Shown piece after piece: positions 13,231-23,381 of a stretch of DNA of 64,000 bases. Source of the DNA: Cryptomeria japonica (Eukaryota; Streptophyta; Pinopsida; Cupressales; Cupressaceae); contig NC_081407.1 in NCBI RefSeq assembly GCF_030272615.1, positions 266,237,574 through 266,301,573 of the forward strand, in the 5' to 3' direction. Made by a program: the position numbers and the translations under genes. The notes under the pieces are model-generated. The model saw only the letters and a program-made list of their open reading frames with translations. It was not told where the DNA came from and made no database searches. Within the stretch, counting starts at the first letter, position 1; each line of letters opens with the position of its first letter.

Positions 13231-15477
13231 CTAACTGATATTCCTTGGTGGTGGCATGTCCATGATTGCCTTAACCTTTGCTGGATCGACCTCAATGCCT
13301 TTGCTTGAGACAATGTATCCTAGAAGCTTCCCGGAGGTCACTCCAAAGACACATTTCTTTGGGTTGAGTCGAACATGGTATTGTTCCCGTCTATCAAAGA
13401 TTTTATCTAAGATGTGTAGATGTCCTTCTCTGGTGAGTGATTTTGCTAGTAAATCATCCACATAATCTTCCATCATAGTATGCATCATGTCATGGAAGAT
13501 GGTGGTCATTGCTCGTTGATAGGTCGCTCCTGCATTCTTTAGACCAAAAGGCATTACATTCCAGCAGTATGTGCCCCATGGACATGTGAAGGCTGTCTTA
13601 TGTTGGTCCTCTGGTGCGATCTTTATTTGATTGTATCCTGAAAAACCATCCATGAGTGAAAGCATGGCATGTCCTGCTGTCAAATCCACTATGATGTCGA
13701 TATTTGGTAGAGGGAAGTCATCCTTAGGACATGCCTTATTCAGATCTCTGAAGTCTATACAAATGCGGATGCCCCCTTTTGGTTTGCCAACTGGCACAAT
13801 GTTGGAGATCCATTCTACATAATCAATTGGTCTAATGAAACCAACATCCAGGAGTTTCTTAAGTTCTGTTTTGACTAGTACGGCAATCTGAGGATGCATC
13901 TTACGAAGCTTCTGCTTGACAGGTTTGGCTCCTTTTTCTACTGTGAGATGATGCATAACTAAATCAGGATCAAGCCCAGGCATGTCTGCATATGACCATG
14001 CAAAGTTGATCTGACGTTTCTGGAAGAACTCTATAAATTGAGGTTGTTCCTCTGGAGTGAGAAGAGATGCCAGATGTATGATATGAGGGTTTTCAGGAGT
14101 CCCCACATTGTATTCTTTGGTCTCCTTAATGAGGATTGTTGATCGTTCCTGTTGTGTATTAGCAGGGAGAATGTCAAACCCTTCATCCTCAGGCGCCTCA
14201 GAGAGGTTTTCATCGTTGGATACGCTCTTTCTTTTTACTTTTGTTGGATCAAATAGTGCCACAGTGTGGTTTTCACTGGAAGATCCATGTTTTAATGTTA
14301 TATTTTTGCAGCTGAAGGGTTTGGCATCTGCCCCAAAGTATGCTGCGCTATTAAGTTCAATGGAGAATCCAGCTTTGTGATCCCCACTTGGTAGATTATC
14401 CCTTAATTCCAAAAAGTCAATGATAGCCTCATCGTTTTGGAAGAGGTCAAGACATGGGGGATTTGGTTGGTTCCATTCGATGAGTTCAGGGTGGATAATG
14501 GGCATTACTTCATCGATTAGGTTAAGTGTGTTAGATGTATCCGTGAGGGTTAAGATAGTGTGGTGAAGGTCATTGATGGTACTCTCCCTGTCAGAATCAG
14601 GCATAGGATGAGACGTAGGGTCTGTGGAAGATGTTTCCAGCTCAGGTACCCAAGTGGTCTTTATCTGTGCTTCTCCGTAAACAGGAATGTCTTTGCGTGG
14701 CAGAGGTGGTGATGTGTCTTCCTCATCTGAAGTGTTAAGCTGCACAGAATCAAATTCCCACTCATGTGAGTCAGTCTCTGAATCACTTTCCAACATCCGA
14801 TTGCTATACCACACTGGGATGTCGCTAGAGTTGAATATTGCAGGCGTAATTGGTTTATGTACCTTTGTAGTGATCGGTGCTGCAGGAACTATGATGGGGA
14901 TTAAAGGATTTGTTACTGGAAGTATCGGCAGTGTTGATTTAGTGGCTTCTATTGGAACGGCTGGTGCCATAGATGCTGCTGCGGGTTCTGATACAGTTGT
15001 TGCGACAAATGGCGTGGCGGATGGGATTACTGGTTCGTTTGGTGGGATGAATGATATTGATGACGGTTGCGGTGGGGTTGTGAGCCTTGATGGGGCAGTG
15101 GGGATAGTGCTTGATGGTGCTTTGATTATGAAAGGTGTCCTCTTTGCAGTAGGTGGGCAAAATGGTTTGCTAGGTTTTCCTTTGAATCGGAGTTTAGGAA
15201 GGATCTCTTTTTCAAAGCCTAGGCCTGTATTACCTTTGGGTTTGAACTCTGGTAGCAGCGGTTCATGTCGTCCTTGTTTACAGGATCCCAAAGCACTCTG
15301 ACCATCATACCCCATTCTATGCATAATGAGGAGGCCTTTGCCATACTGTTCCGTAGGAAGTGTAACTTGCGGTTTATCAGTGGTGATGGGATCCTTATAG
15401 ATCCAGTCCGCTAGGTCCTCATCTTGTGTTTCTTCCTCTTGACTCTTTCCAAGGACGAACTTGGCGTCAAAGCACAT
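13231..15477 (-). pseudogene. Reverse transcriptase region of element A pol with G-patch-like segment
   Basis: 748 codons. Residues 45-90 (about 15345-15208) resemble a G-patch: KGLLIMHRMGYDGQSALG, then QGRHEP and NTGLGFEKE. A long Pro/Thr/Ala-rich linker and an acidic patch (ESDSETDSHEWEFD) follow. RT occupies the last third: VPVGKPKGGIRICIDFRDLN, FSGYNQIKIAPEDQHKTAF, PFGLKNAGATYQ, and the catalytic YVDD at 13453-13464. The frame is -1 relative to gag-protease and overlaps it by 67 nt (15411-15477). In B the two are fused by a net 2-nt deletion, so A may show the natural -1 arrangement. It ends in TAG where B has CAG, which separates RT from RNase H. Confidence 0.93.
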
Positions 15478-18128
15478 GCGGGCGTGACTATGGGTTTTTG
15501 GAGTAACTGTTGTGGTTTACCATGTGTTCTAGGAGAAGTGGGCATTTGTCCCACACAAAAGAGCTGACTCAAGTTATATTCCCTGGGACCTTCCTCTGCG
15601 ACTTTCATCTTAAGCTTTTCTTGCTTGGGTATAGGGGTGTTCAAACTGGCAAGAGAGGCGGGACTTACATATGATGTGGAGGAAATGGCTTCCCTATTAT
15701 TAGGAACAGTAATCTCTGGTTGATGGCTGATATTATGGCAAAATGCAAAGGGATTTGCATCGCCCAGGATTGTGATCTCTGTACCATTATGTGGGAACTT
15801 GATACATTGATGGTAGGTAGATGGAACGGCTTGCATGGCATGTATCCAAGGTCTCCCTAATAATAGATTATATGGCAGAGGAAGGTCCAGAACCTGACAG
15901 ATGATGTGCTTTACCACAGGGCCCACTCGGATTGGTAGTACCACAGCTCCTTTGGATGAACGCTCTGCATCATCATAGGCCTTGATGGTGATCTTCTTGT
16001 GAGGATCCACTGATTCTATTGCATATCCCAATGCTGTGACCAACTGTAGTGTGCAAATGTTTAGGCCTACTCCATTATCTATCAAGACTCGCTTGATCCT
16101 GTGTTGGTTGATAAAGCCTTCAATGTGTAGCGAAGCATTATGAGGTTGTTGGAAAGAAGAGTTGTCACTTTCGGAAAAAGTGAGACAAGGTGATGACTTT
16201 AGATTTCCAACCATGGCTTGAAATTGGTCCGTATTAAGGTTTGCAGGGACTGACGCCTCTTGGAGTGCTTGATCCAAGATTGTTTTATGAGATGGCGATA
16301 GGCGCAATAGTTCTAAAATGGATATGAGCGCAGGCATTTTATCTAATTGTTCCACAAGATTGTATTGCTTTGGGACGGAGGTGGTGCCCTGTGGAGCTAC
16401 CTTGATGGTGACCTTGCCACGACGTGTAACAACATTGCAATTTGAGGTGGGATTTTTGAAGGTTATAGTTGCAATTTGTTCACTGGCATCATACAGGTGA
16501 TTTACAGTGTAATTATACGCAGCCTGCGTATAATCAATGGTGTCAGTGCCTCGCTGGGAAGTGGAAGGACCCCTTTGATCTTGTGATGGAAGTGGATTTT
16601 TGAACATCAGGTGATCATTATTGGTCATTTTTGGATCATGTCCTTCAATCTCAATTTCTCCTCGATCAATAAGATCTTGAATGAGATCTTTCAATTGGTG
16701 ACAATTACTTGTCTTGTGTCCTCTTCCTTGATGGAACTCACAATGTTCAGTATCTCTCCACCATGCTGGTTTGACTTGAGGCTCATAATTTGATAACTTA
16801 GGTAGGGTGATCAAATTCTGAGAAATGAGTTGTCGCATCACTGTTTCAATGGGTTCCCCTAAGGGAGTATATGTGCGTTTTTGTTTTTGTGGACGAGGTC
16901 TTGGTTCATCATGAGATGTGATGCGACCTTGATTAGGAGGAACATTTGTGTTGTTCTAAGGTGGAGGATTTTGTCCTGCAAATCGCACCACAAGTTGTGC
17001 ATTTTGGATAGTTCGAGCATCCACAACCCCATCGTTGACGATATTCTTATTCTTGTTCCAGAAGTTTGGTTTATCACTATTGAAGCGCGGGCGAGGACCA
17101 TCTTTTGGTTCATTAAAGATTTTGATGAGTCCTTTCTTGATGAGTGCCCTTTCACATTTTATACCTTTGGTGATCATATCATTAAAAGAGTCTGTGTCTT
17201 TGACATCCAGGTGAAATTCCATTTCTTTGTTTAAGTTGGAAATGAAAATTTCCACTAGTTCTCATTCAGGTAACTGAAGAGAACGTCTGCTAGACATTTG
17301 GCACCATCGTTGCAGGAATACTGAGAATAGTTCACCTGGTTTTTGTTTGGTGTTGCATAGATCAGCCATGGTGATGTCGCGTTCAATATTATAAGAGTAA
17401 TGAGATAGGAACTTCTGGATGAGTTCCTCAAATGTTCTAATGCCACCTGGTAGTCGAGAAAACCATGATGTAGTTGTTCCTCCCAAGCTTTGGGGAAAGA
17501 GGCGCATGAGGTATGTGTCTTCATATGCCACTTCAAGACAAGCGGAATGAAATTCTCTGACATGATCACGGGGATCTCCCTTTCCTCTATATTTTTTGAA
17601 TTTTGGTGTTTCGAACCCGCGTGGAAAGGGTGGCATATAAAGATTCCTATCAAAAGGATAGGGACAGATGTCATTAAGTGAAAATTGATTGGTCTTAACA
17701 CCACTATGAAGTTGTTGGGCGAGATTCTCGACTTGTTGCCGCAACATCTCCATTTCATTTGGAGGAGGAGGTGGTGGGTTACCTCGAGGAATGTTATATC
17801 TGATGTGATTTCTACCTCTTTCCTCCTCATGGCGATTTTGTCTTTCTGATGCTTGTCTTAATTGGGCAAGATCAAAGTCCGAGGGGAGTTTGGCTCCTTC
17901 TTGAGCGAGTTTTAAGAAGTGAGCATCCGCATTGCTCCTCAGTATTTCATCAAATAATCTGTTGAAGTGAGGGTTATGCTGTGCCCTTTCAATTGTTGAA
18001 GGAGTGGGAGTACTTGGGTTTTCATCAGTTACAGTTCCTCCAAGTGCTTCTTGAAATTCATTGAGGTTGTCCTCTTCTTCCTCAATTTCTATTTCTCGTT
18101 GCCTTGATCGCGATCGAGTTTGAGCCAT
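15411..18128 (-). pseudogene. gag and protease of element A
   Basis: Starts with MAQTRSRSRQ at 18128 and runs in one frame to 15411, but is broken by TGA at 17262-17264 and TAG at 16956-16958 (B has CAA and AAG there). The capsid-like gag domain is in the first part (PYPFDRNLYMPPFPRGFETP, GDPRDHVREFHSACLEVAYED, FLQRW). A Tat-style zinc knuckle CEFHQGRGHKTSNC is at about 16742-16701. The aspartic protease core is VLIDNG at about 16071-16088, but the next two residues are Val-Gly where B has Ala-Ser, so the active-site loop is probably damaged. GRPWIHAMQAVPSTYHQCIKF follows, as usual for this family's protease. Confidence 0.92.
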
Positions 18129-18575
18129 TTTGTTTGCAAGTTTGTGTTGAAGTTGATTGAAGATGACAATGAGTTGTTGATGAAAGATGGATGATTAGTG
18201 TTTTGTGTTGTATGTAGATCTCTAGCACTCTAAAGGTAGATGTAACCAGAATTCCTTCTTTGAATTGCTTGTTTGTTTTGATGATTTTTGGATGTGATAA
18301 GGTGTAGAGAAATCTGAGATGTGTTACAGATTTTGACTACCTAGCAATGAGAGGATTTACTCATGAACTAGTTTTAACCTGCGTAGATGTGTCTCTTGGG
18401 ATGAGCTTATCCTAGATGTAGAAACAATCTAAAAAGTGATGTGATGTGTTTTGATTTCAAGCAATATCTAAAAAGGAATCTTGGGACAAGAACCTCTTAA
18501 TGTTTTGAGAGTTGGGACGGATTGATGATGGAATAATGATGTATGAATGAGATGATGGATGTTTTGTTTTCAACT

Positions 18576-18956
18576 TCAATAAAAACTTTGTGTTACAAAT
18601 GGAACAAACTCTACCTCTTCTCTTTCAGGTGTTGGTGGCACTTCTCGAGCTATGTTGTACGTGATACAGACGTTTGGGAAGAAGTTGGGATTAATCTTTC
18701 CTCGATTTTTGTGATAACTCAGAGCTCTATATTGCATAAAAGCTCTGTGGTTCAATGATTATGAATCAAACTCGTTAGTTTTACCTTGAAGGTATAGACG
18801 CATGCGATGTAGAAAGACTCTATGTGAGACAAAGATTTGTCTATTGAGATAGAAGAATTTCCTCCTTTTGATTAAAGCCTTTGAGCTTAATGGTCTTCTT
18901 TTCAAGGTGATATTCTGATGACGCTTCTTCTTTCGCAAGATGTGAAGAATGCTCAT
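18576..18956 (-). pseudogene. Conserved leader ORF upstream of gag (element A)
   Basis: A 126-codon frame about 0.45 kb upstream of gag, starting MSILHILRKKKRHQN and ending FVPFVTQSFY. The same protein is in element B (46194-46575). Shared blocks include RPLSSKALIKRR, NRQIFVSH, MRLYLQGK.NEFD, QYRALSYHKN and VEFVP.VT.SFY. The N-terminal half is basic; the C-terminal half is rich in Pro and aromatics. One TAA (after NEFDS) interrupts it in A. Extra ORFs upstream of gag are known in Tat/Ogre relatives; I do not recognise a domain. Conservation of reading frame across two copies whose LTRs have strongly diverged argues that it was a real protein. Confidence 0.6.
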
Positions 18957-20599
18957 AAATTTTGACTCTTTGTTTGTTTGCACTTTGTTTTTGATATTTT
19001 TGTTTGTTTTTGAGAAATGTTGGATGAATACTTTGTTTTTGGGATTGATTTTCTGATTTTTCTTTGACAAGAAAACAAAGCAAGCACACAAACACAAGAA
19101 TGTTGCCTCAAAGGCACAAATGAGTATGGGTCTAGATCAACCCAATTCTTGGACTTGTTTTTGACCCTTCCTTTAGATTTATTTTTAAGGTGTAGTTCCA
19201 AAGCCTGAAGTCGACTCAATTCGCACTAGGTCTGTAAAACGAACACACTTCAAACACTTTTTATCCCTAAGGTCAAATGGCCAGTTGTGATAAATTTAGC
19301 CCACATCTTGATATTTCTTCGACTTTGGTACTACATACCTTATGAATCCCGCCGTGGCAGGTAAGGATGTGATATACTAAGTCTTGCGCGAGCATAACAA
19401 ATAGATGATCCCTATGATGGGGGAGTCACCACTTTTATCAAGCCACAAGTGACTTTTCAAAAAGCTATGTTTCTACTCAAGGAAATATGTATGGTGAGTA
19501 TCTTGGGAGCAAAACCTTCTATGCTCTTGCACTAAATTATACCTCAAATATCCTCAATCAATAGAATGGGTGGGTTACTACTTAAAGGTGTTTAGTCATG
19601 TTCGATGGCTTTGGACATAAGTTCATTCTGCAGTGACTCACTTAAGAGCCTTGTAACTGGTGGTGGGGCCCATTTGTCCTTTCAGCCAGTTACACTGTAG
19701 GAACAGCTATACCCAAGGCTACAGCTTTCGCTCTCACCTGATTTCTATAGCGGCTTGAAGGATTTACCGCTTGAGGTCATTCCCAAGAGTATCGATCCCT
19801 TGGCAGGCCTCTCTTAAAAAGATAAAATTTGAGTGTTACTAACACTTTTCTCTTGCACCTAGGACCATGAGAGCCAGGGGAGAGGATAGTGTGTGTTAGA
19901 AGTAGGTCCACTCGACTGACTTTTTGCACAAGTGTGCCAAATACGTAAAACACTTGTTCTTTTTAATCCAGCATTTGCAAAGATGATTTAACTATTTGGA
20001 GATGTTGCTCCAACAGTCATGGTGTTCGTTTTAACTTCAAAGGCAATGTGTTTTGTAATCTAGAATTTGGAAATCCTGGTCAACTTAATGAAAAACACGT
20101 TTTGCTTAAAGGAAAATTTGTTTGCAAAAAATCAAAAACAAGTGAATTGTTTGTTTTATTTGCCCAAAATTTGAAGTGTGGATTGTAAATTCTTTAGTTT
20201 GATGCAAGAAAATGGAATTATTGATTTTAAGCCCTAGATAAAGTGTGTTTCCTAACTTGCAAGAAAACAAATGTTTGAAGTTGTTGTTCTTTTTACCTTG
20301 CAATAAACAAAGATGAATTTTGTTTTAAGCACCAAAAACAAGTTTGAGGTTCATTTTACGCACTCCAAAATGAGATGTGAGGTTTATTTTGTCTTGTACA
20401 AGAAGGAAAAATGGATTCTTTTTAACCAACTTTTGAAAGAAAGTAAAAAAAAGATTTTAAGGCATCTAAACTAACTCCTTCCCCTGCACAAAAAAAAAAT
20501 TAGAACCTGCACACAGTCAATGATCAAATGTTAGTGTGGGCTTACACAAGCCTAAATTCTGATTTTGGTTACAAAGCGACTTGGACAACACTCTGTCGC

Positions 20600-20880
20600 A
20601 ATAGCGCTATTCTGCTTTTTAGACAGAAGCGCTAATTTATACAATAGCGCTATTCTGCGCTCGCAGAAGCGCTAATTTACACAGTAGCGCTGAAATAATA
20701 GAAAAGTCCGAGAGGGCAAAAGCACCAGAATAGTTTCAATAGCGCCAGAACTGTGACAAAAGCGCCAGAAGGTAATCAGTAGCGCTAAAACGTTTTCAAT
20801 AGCGCTATTTTAGGGACAATAGCGCTAAAAGAAATTCTTTCGATAGCGCTCGAACGTGTTCATTAGCGCCGAAGCGCGAC
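20600..20880. repeat. AGCGCT repeat cluster next to the primer site of element A
   Basis: Within about 280 bp there are nine AGCGCT hexamers and three AGCGCC variants, mostly as (A/T)AGCGCTA, spaced roughly 17-40 bp apart. AGCGCT is its own reverse complement. The segments between are variable, often CAGAA or TTTCAAT. The block is richer in CpG than anything around it. B has AT-rich CTAATTTAAA repeats at the matching place (48190-48540). Confidence 0.9.
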
Positions 20881-20925
20881 CTGTGTGGCAGTTTCAAGCA
20901 AAAATGTTAGTTGTCAAAAAAAAAT

Positions 20926-20965
20926 GATCAGAAGGTTGCGTGTTCGATTCACGTCAGGTTCACCA
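20926..20965 (-). other. Primer binding site of element A: 40-nt match to tRNA-Trp
   Basis: On the minus strand, two bases inside the 5' LTR end, TGGTGAACCTGACGTGAA complements the 3' end of plant tRNA-Trp. The match continues to 40 nt: the plus strand 20926-20965 equals tRNA-Trp positions 37-76 (3' anticodon-stem strand, variable loop, T arm, acceptor, CCA) with one difference at position 67 (A for G). A normal primer site is about 18 nt. The tRNA comparison is from memory of the plant sequence. Confidence 0.85.
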
Positions 20966-20967
20966 AA

Positions 20968-22407
20968 TGATGCCCTCCTAAATGGCACAAGGTTAGTCTA
21001 TGATCAAACAACACAAAACACACAAAACATTAGTGTTAGTCAATCAAAAACTAATCTACAAAAGGCATACCAAGAGAGACACTAAAAACATGCTAATGTA
21101 TCTAACTAAAGAAGTAAAGATAATGAGATATCTCCAACTATCTCTTAGCATGATATTAGCTCCTTTCTCCCTTGTTCCTCTCCTCTCCAAGTTCCAAAAT
21201 AGTGTAGCTCTCAGCAGCTTTTTGCACTATGGATGCTTATGGAGGATTGAGATTGTAGTATAGCTCCAAATATGAAATGAAAAGCTAATACTAATGCTAA
21301 AATGATTGATTTTACCAAAAAGACAAGATTTTAATTATTCTATGCTAAATGCTCTCTAAAATGTCTATAGCTTAGATGCATACAAGTTTTCAGGATCTGG
21401 ATTATGAAGAAATGGGCTCTATTTATAGGAAAATTGGAGCAATGGATGACCAAGATTGAAAGGTTTAATCAAGGGTCAAGCTTGAAAGTTGGGGATCCAT
21501 GTGCACAATTTGCACCAATGAAATGGTGACAAATGTCAACATAGGGTTGGGTTGAAAGAAGAGGTTGGAGGCATTAAAGGCCTGAGAAGACCTCATGGTT
21601 ATCTAAAGGCTAAGGGTCAAGCCTAAATTAGGATTACCTACTGGATTAGGAGTTAATTCAAGGATAAACCTTTGTGCAAATGATTAAGAGATAATCATGA
21701 TCAAAGCATTAAAGGCTTGATGAGACCCTTGGGTTGGGTAGAGGTTGAGTCAAAACAAATGTTTTAACCATGTGGGAGGGTTGAATTAACCATTCATGGT
21801 TATTGGAGACTTTGGGGGATTAAGTGGTTGAAAGTTGGAAGCCTTTAATGGCTATCAAAGACTTTGAGGAATTAAGTGGTTGAAGGTTGAAAGCCTTTAA
21901 TGGTTATCAAAGACTTTTAGACTTTGAGAAGTGACTCCATTTTGCTTAGGAATGTGACAATAATTAGGGGATGGATTAGGCTAATTAGGAAGGGGTTAGA
22001 AGAATCTAGAAGGGGATTAGATTTTTGCAAGTGGATTTGGTGGGTGAGGGAAAATAGGATTTTATTTAAAATAAAAATTCATTTATTTCAATAAATGTGT
22101 GCAAGTTGCATTTGTAGGAAAATGCAAGTGGGGTGGGGATAATGATTTAAATAAATATTTTATTTAATTTATTTAAAAGAGGAAAAGGGGATTTTAATTA
22201 AATAAATAGATTTTATTTATTTAATTGATTGGAATTGGATTTAATGAATTAATTAAAATAAATTGAATAATTTATTTAATTAATAGAAGAATGTTTGGGG
22301 ATGAATTAATTAAATCTTAATTTAATTAATTGATGGCTAGTGGATTTTTAATCAAAATAAATACGAAATATTCATTTTATTAAAATGGACAGATTTGTGT
22401 GACTACA
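20968..22407 (-). repeat. 5' LTR of element A (1440 bp)
   Basis: Same ends as the left LTR. It has 26 bp not present there (starting near 21460), bounded by a TTGAAAG direct repeat. Five substitutions against the left copy were counted by eye. As the upstream LTR it would carry the promoter. Confidence 0.95.
21419..21427 (-). promoter_or_regulatory. TATA box of element A 5' LTR
   Basis: CTATTTATA on the plus strand, TATAAATAG on the minus strand. It sits at the same place in both A LTRs and, as TATAAATAGAACCC, in both B LTRs (48987-48995 in the upstream one). Transcription should start about 30 bp further along the minus strand. Confidence 0.65.
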
Positions 22408-22412
22408 CAATG
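22408..22412. repeat. Right target-site duplication of element A (CAATG)
   Basis: Follows the LTR end ACTACA directly and matches 7076-7080. Confidence 0.93.
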
Positions 22413-22457
22413 TATATACATGTATATACATGTATGTGTGTGTGTGTGTGTGTGTGT

Positions 22458-22494
<37 letters not shown>

Positions 22495-22520
22495 GGGTGT
22501 GTGTGTGTGTGTGTGTATTT
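22413..22520. repeat. Compound microsatellite, right half
   Basis: TATATACATG units, then (GT)n, TATAC(AC)n, ATATATGG and (GT)n. Joined to 6856-7075 by removing element A, it forms one long locus of GT, AC and AT repeats. The GT and AC blocks can again pair as a hairpin. Confidence 0.93.
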
Positions 22521-22705
22521 AATATGGGAGCATGAAAACCTCTTTGGCTAAGAACCAAGGATTGAGGGGTATACATTGCACCTAATTCACTTAGGGCACA
22601 ATCTTAGTCTCATCCTGAACCTTGCATTCAACAAAACATGATCCCTGGTGGACTCATTAAAAACCTTTCAACTTCATTAGTAGACCAAGGACCCATTGAC
22701 TAATA
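22521..22705. repeat. Dispersed repeat, copy 1 (upstream of peroxidase)
   Basis: Shares with 26115-26280 the ordered blocks TTTAATATGGGAG, TTTGGCTAAGA, CTTGCA, AACATGATC, GGTGG.CTCATTAA and CCATTGAC/CTAACCATG. The two are in the same orientation and strongly diverged. Family not recognised. Confidence 0.6.
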
Positions 22706-22932
22706 TTTTTAATAATATAGCATTGATAGTTGTGATTTATAAGCTGTTTGTAATTGAATGAAATGTATTCCTAATATCTAAAAAGAAACAAATAATGTGA
22801 TGCCACATCAACACACTAATAAAACACAATTTAGTGCACAACTACTCTTTTTGGGGGGTTTGAAGACACCTCAACAAAAAGCACAGTGACATGATATCAT
22901 ATTTGATGATGCAGACTTGAAACCCTTTTTTT

Positions 22933-23381
22933 AAAGAGGAAACTTGGTAAGTAGGAGATATTTTCCACAACAAGTCAAATTGTGATATTGCTATCAAGAT
23001 TCAACTATGTAGTTTTCGAGTCAAACTCATTGACCCATGATTCATGAGTAGTGGCTCACAAGAACCCATCTCTCATGAGACCGAATGATACACTCAACTT
23101 GCAAATGGGGTTGCACGTTGAGTGGGCTTAACCTTGGAGGAAACTCCATGGTTAAGCATGCTTGAGTTAGAGTAGTACTAGAATGGGTGATCTCCCGAAA
23201 GGCCCAATTCTTCACCTTTGTGAGCATCACCTAGATGCAATGACTCATGAGTGCTAAGTGTACCATTTATTCTTATGAGAGATGAGTTCTTGTGAACTAC
23301 TACCCATGAATAATGGGTTAATGAGTTTGATTTGAGAACTACGAGTTGAATCTTAATAACAATATCACAAAGAGGAAACTT
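22933..23381. mobile_element. Foldback element with 5S rRNA-like core
   Basis: Arms 22981-23090 and about 23262-23369 are inverted copies of each other (for example TCAAACTCATTGACCCATGA against TAATGGGTTAATGAGTTTGA). Between them, 23151-23195 resembles the internal promoter half of plant 5S rRNA: GTTAAGC.TGCTTG, AGAGTAGTACTAG and ATGGGTGA.CTCC, roughly 39 of 45 positions from memory. A 13-base direct repeat AAAGAGGAAACTT (22933-22945 and 23369-23381) may be a target duplication. It could be a Cassandra-like TRIM derivative or a 5S-derived SINE relic; neither is expected to have such long inverted arms. Confidence 0.6.

Larger units (their letters stand above)
18129..20925 (-). other. Long 5' leader of element A
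   Basis: About 2.8 kb between primer site and gag. It is homologous to the B leader (45757-48550) over much of 18.5-20.1 kb. It contains one conserved small ORF (18576-18956) and ends, next to the primer site, in an AGCGCT-repeat block absent from B. Other short frames here are not conserved between the copies. Confidence 0.7.
7081..22407 (-). mobile_element. Element A: full-length Ty3/gypsy retrotransposon of Tat type
   Basis: 15.3 kb element on the minus strand, bounded by two nearly identical LTRs and a CAATG duplication. In minus-strand order: 5' LTR 22407-20968, tRNA-Trp primer site, AGCGCT-repeat leader, small leader ORF, gag-protease, RT with an upstream G-patch-like segment, RNase H, archaeal-type RNase H, integrase, 2.3 kb 3' region, polypurine tract, 3' LTR 8494-7081. 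The second RNase H between RNase H and integrase marks the Tat lineage. By eye the LTRs differ at about 5 substitutions plus one 26-bp indel, so the insertion is recent. All structural parts are present, but gag and pol contain nonsense codons, so this copy cannot make a full polyprotein. Confidence 0.95.

Noticed and set aside
14687-15301. A 204-codon plus-strand frame opposite the pol linker of element A
   Set aside because: Shadow of the Pro/Thr/Ala-rich coding sequence on the minus strand; its Gly/Val-rich product has no motif.
20926-20965. A tRNA-Trp gene
   Set aside because: Only the 3' half (positions 37-76) is present and it includes an encoded CCA, which nuclear tRNA genes lack. It is a primer binding site.
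23140-23200. A functional 5S rRNA gene
   Set aside because: The first half of the gene is not convincing, several promoter positions are changed, and it lies between inverted arms.
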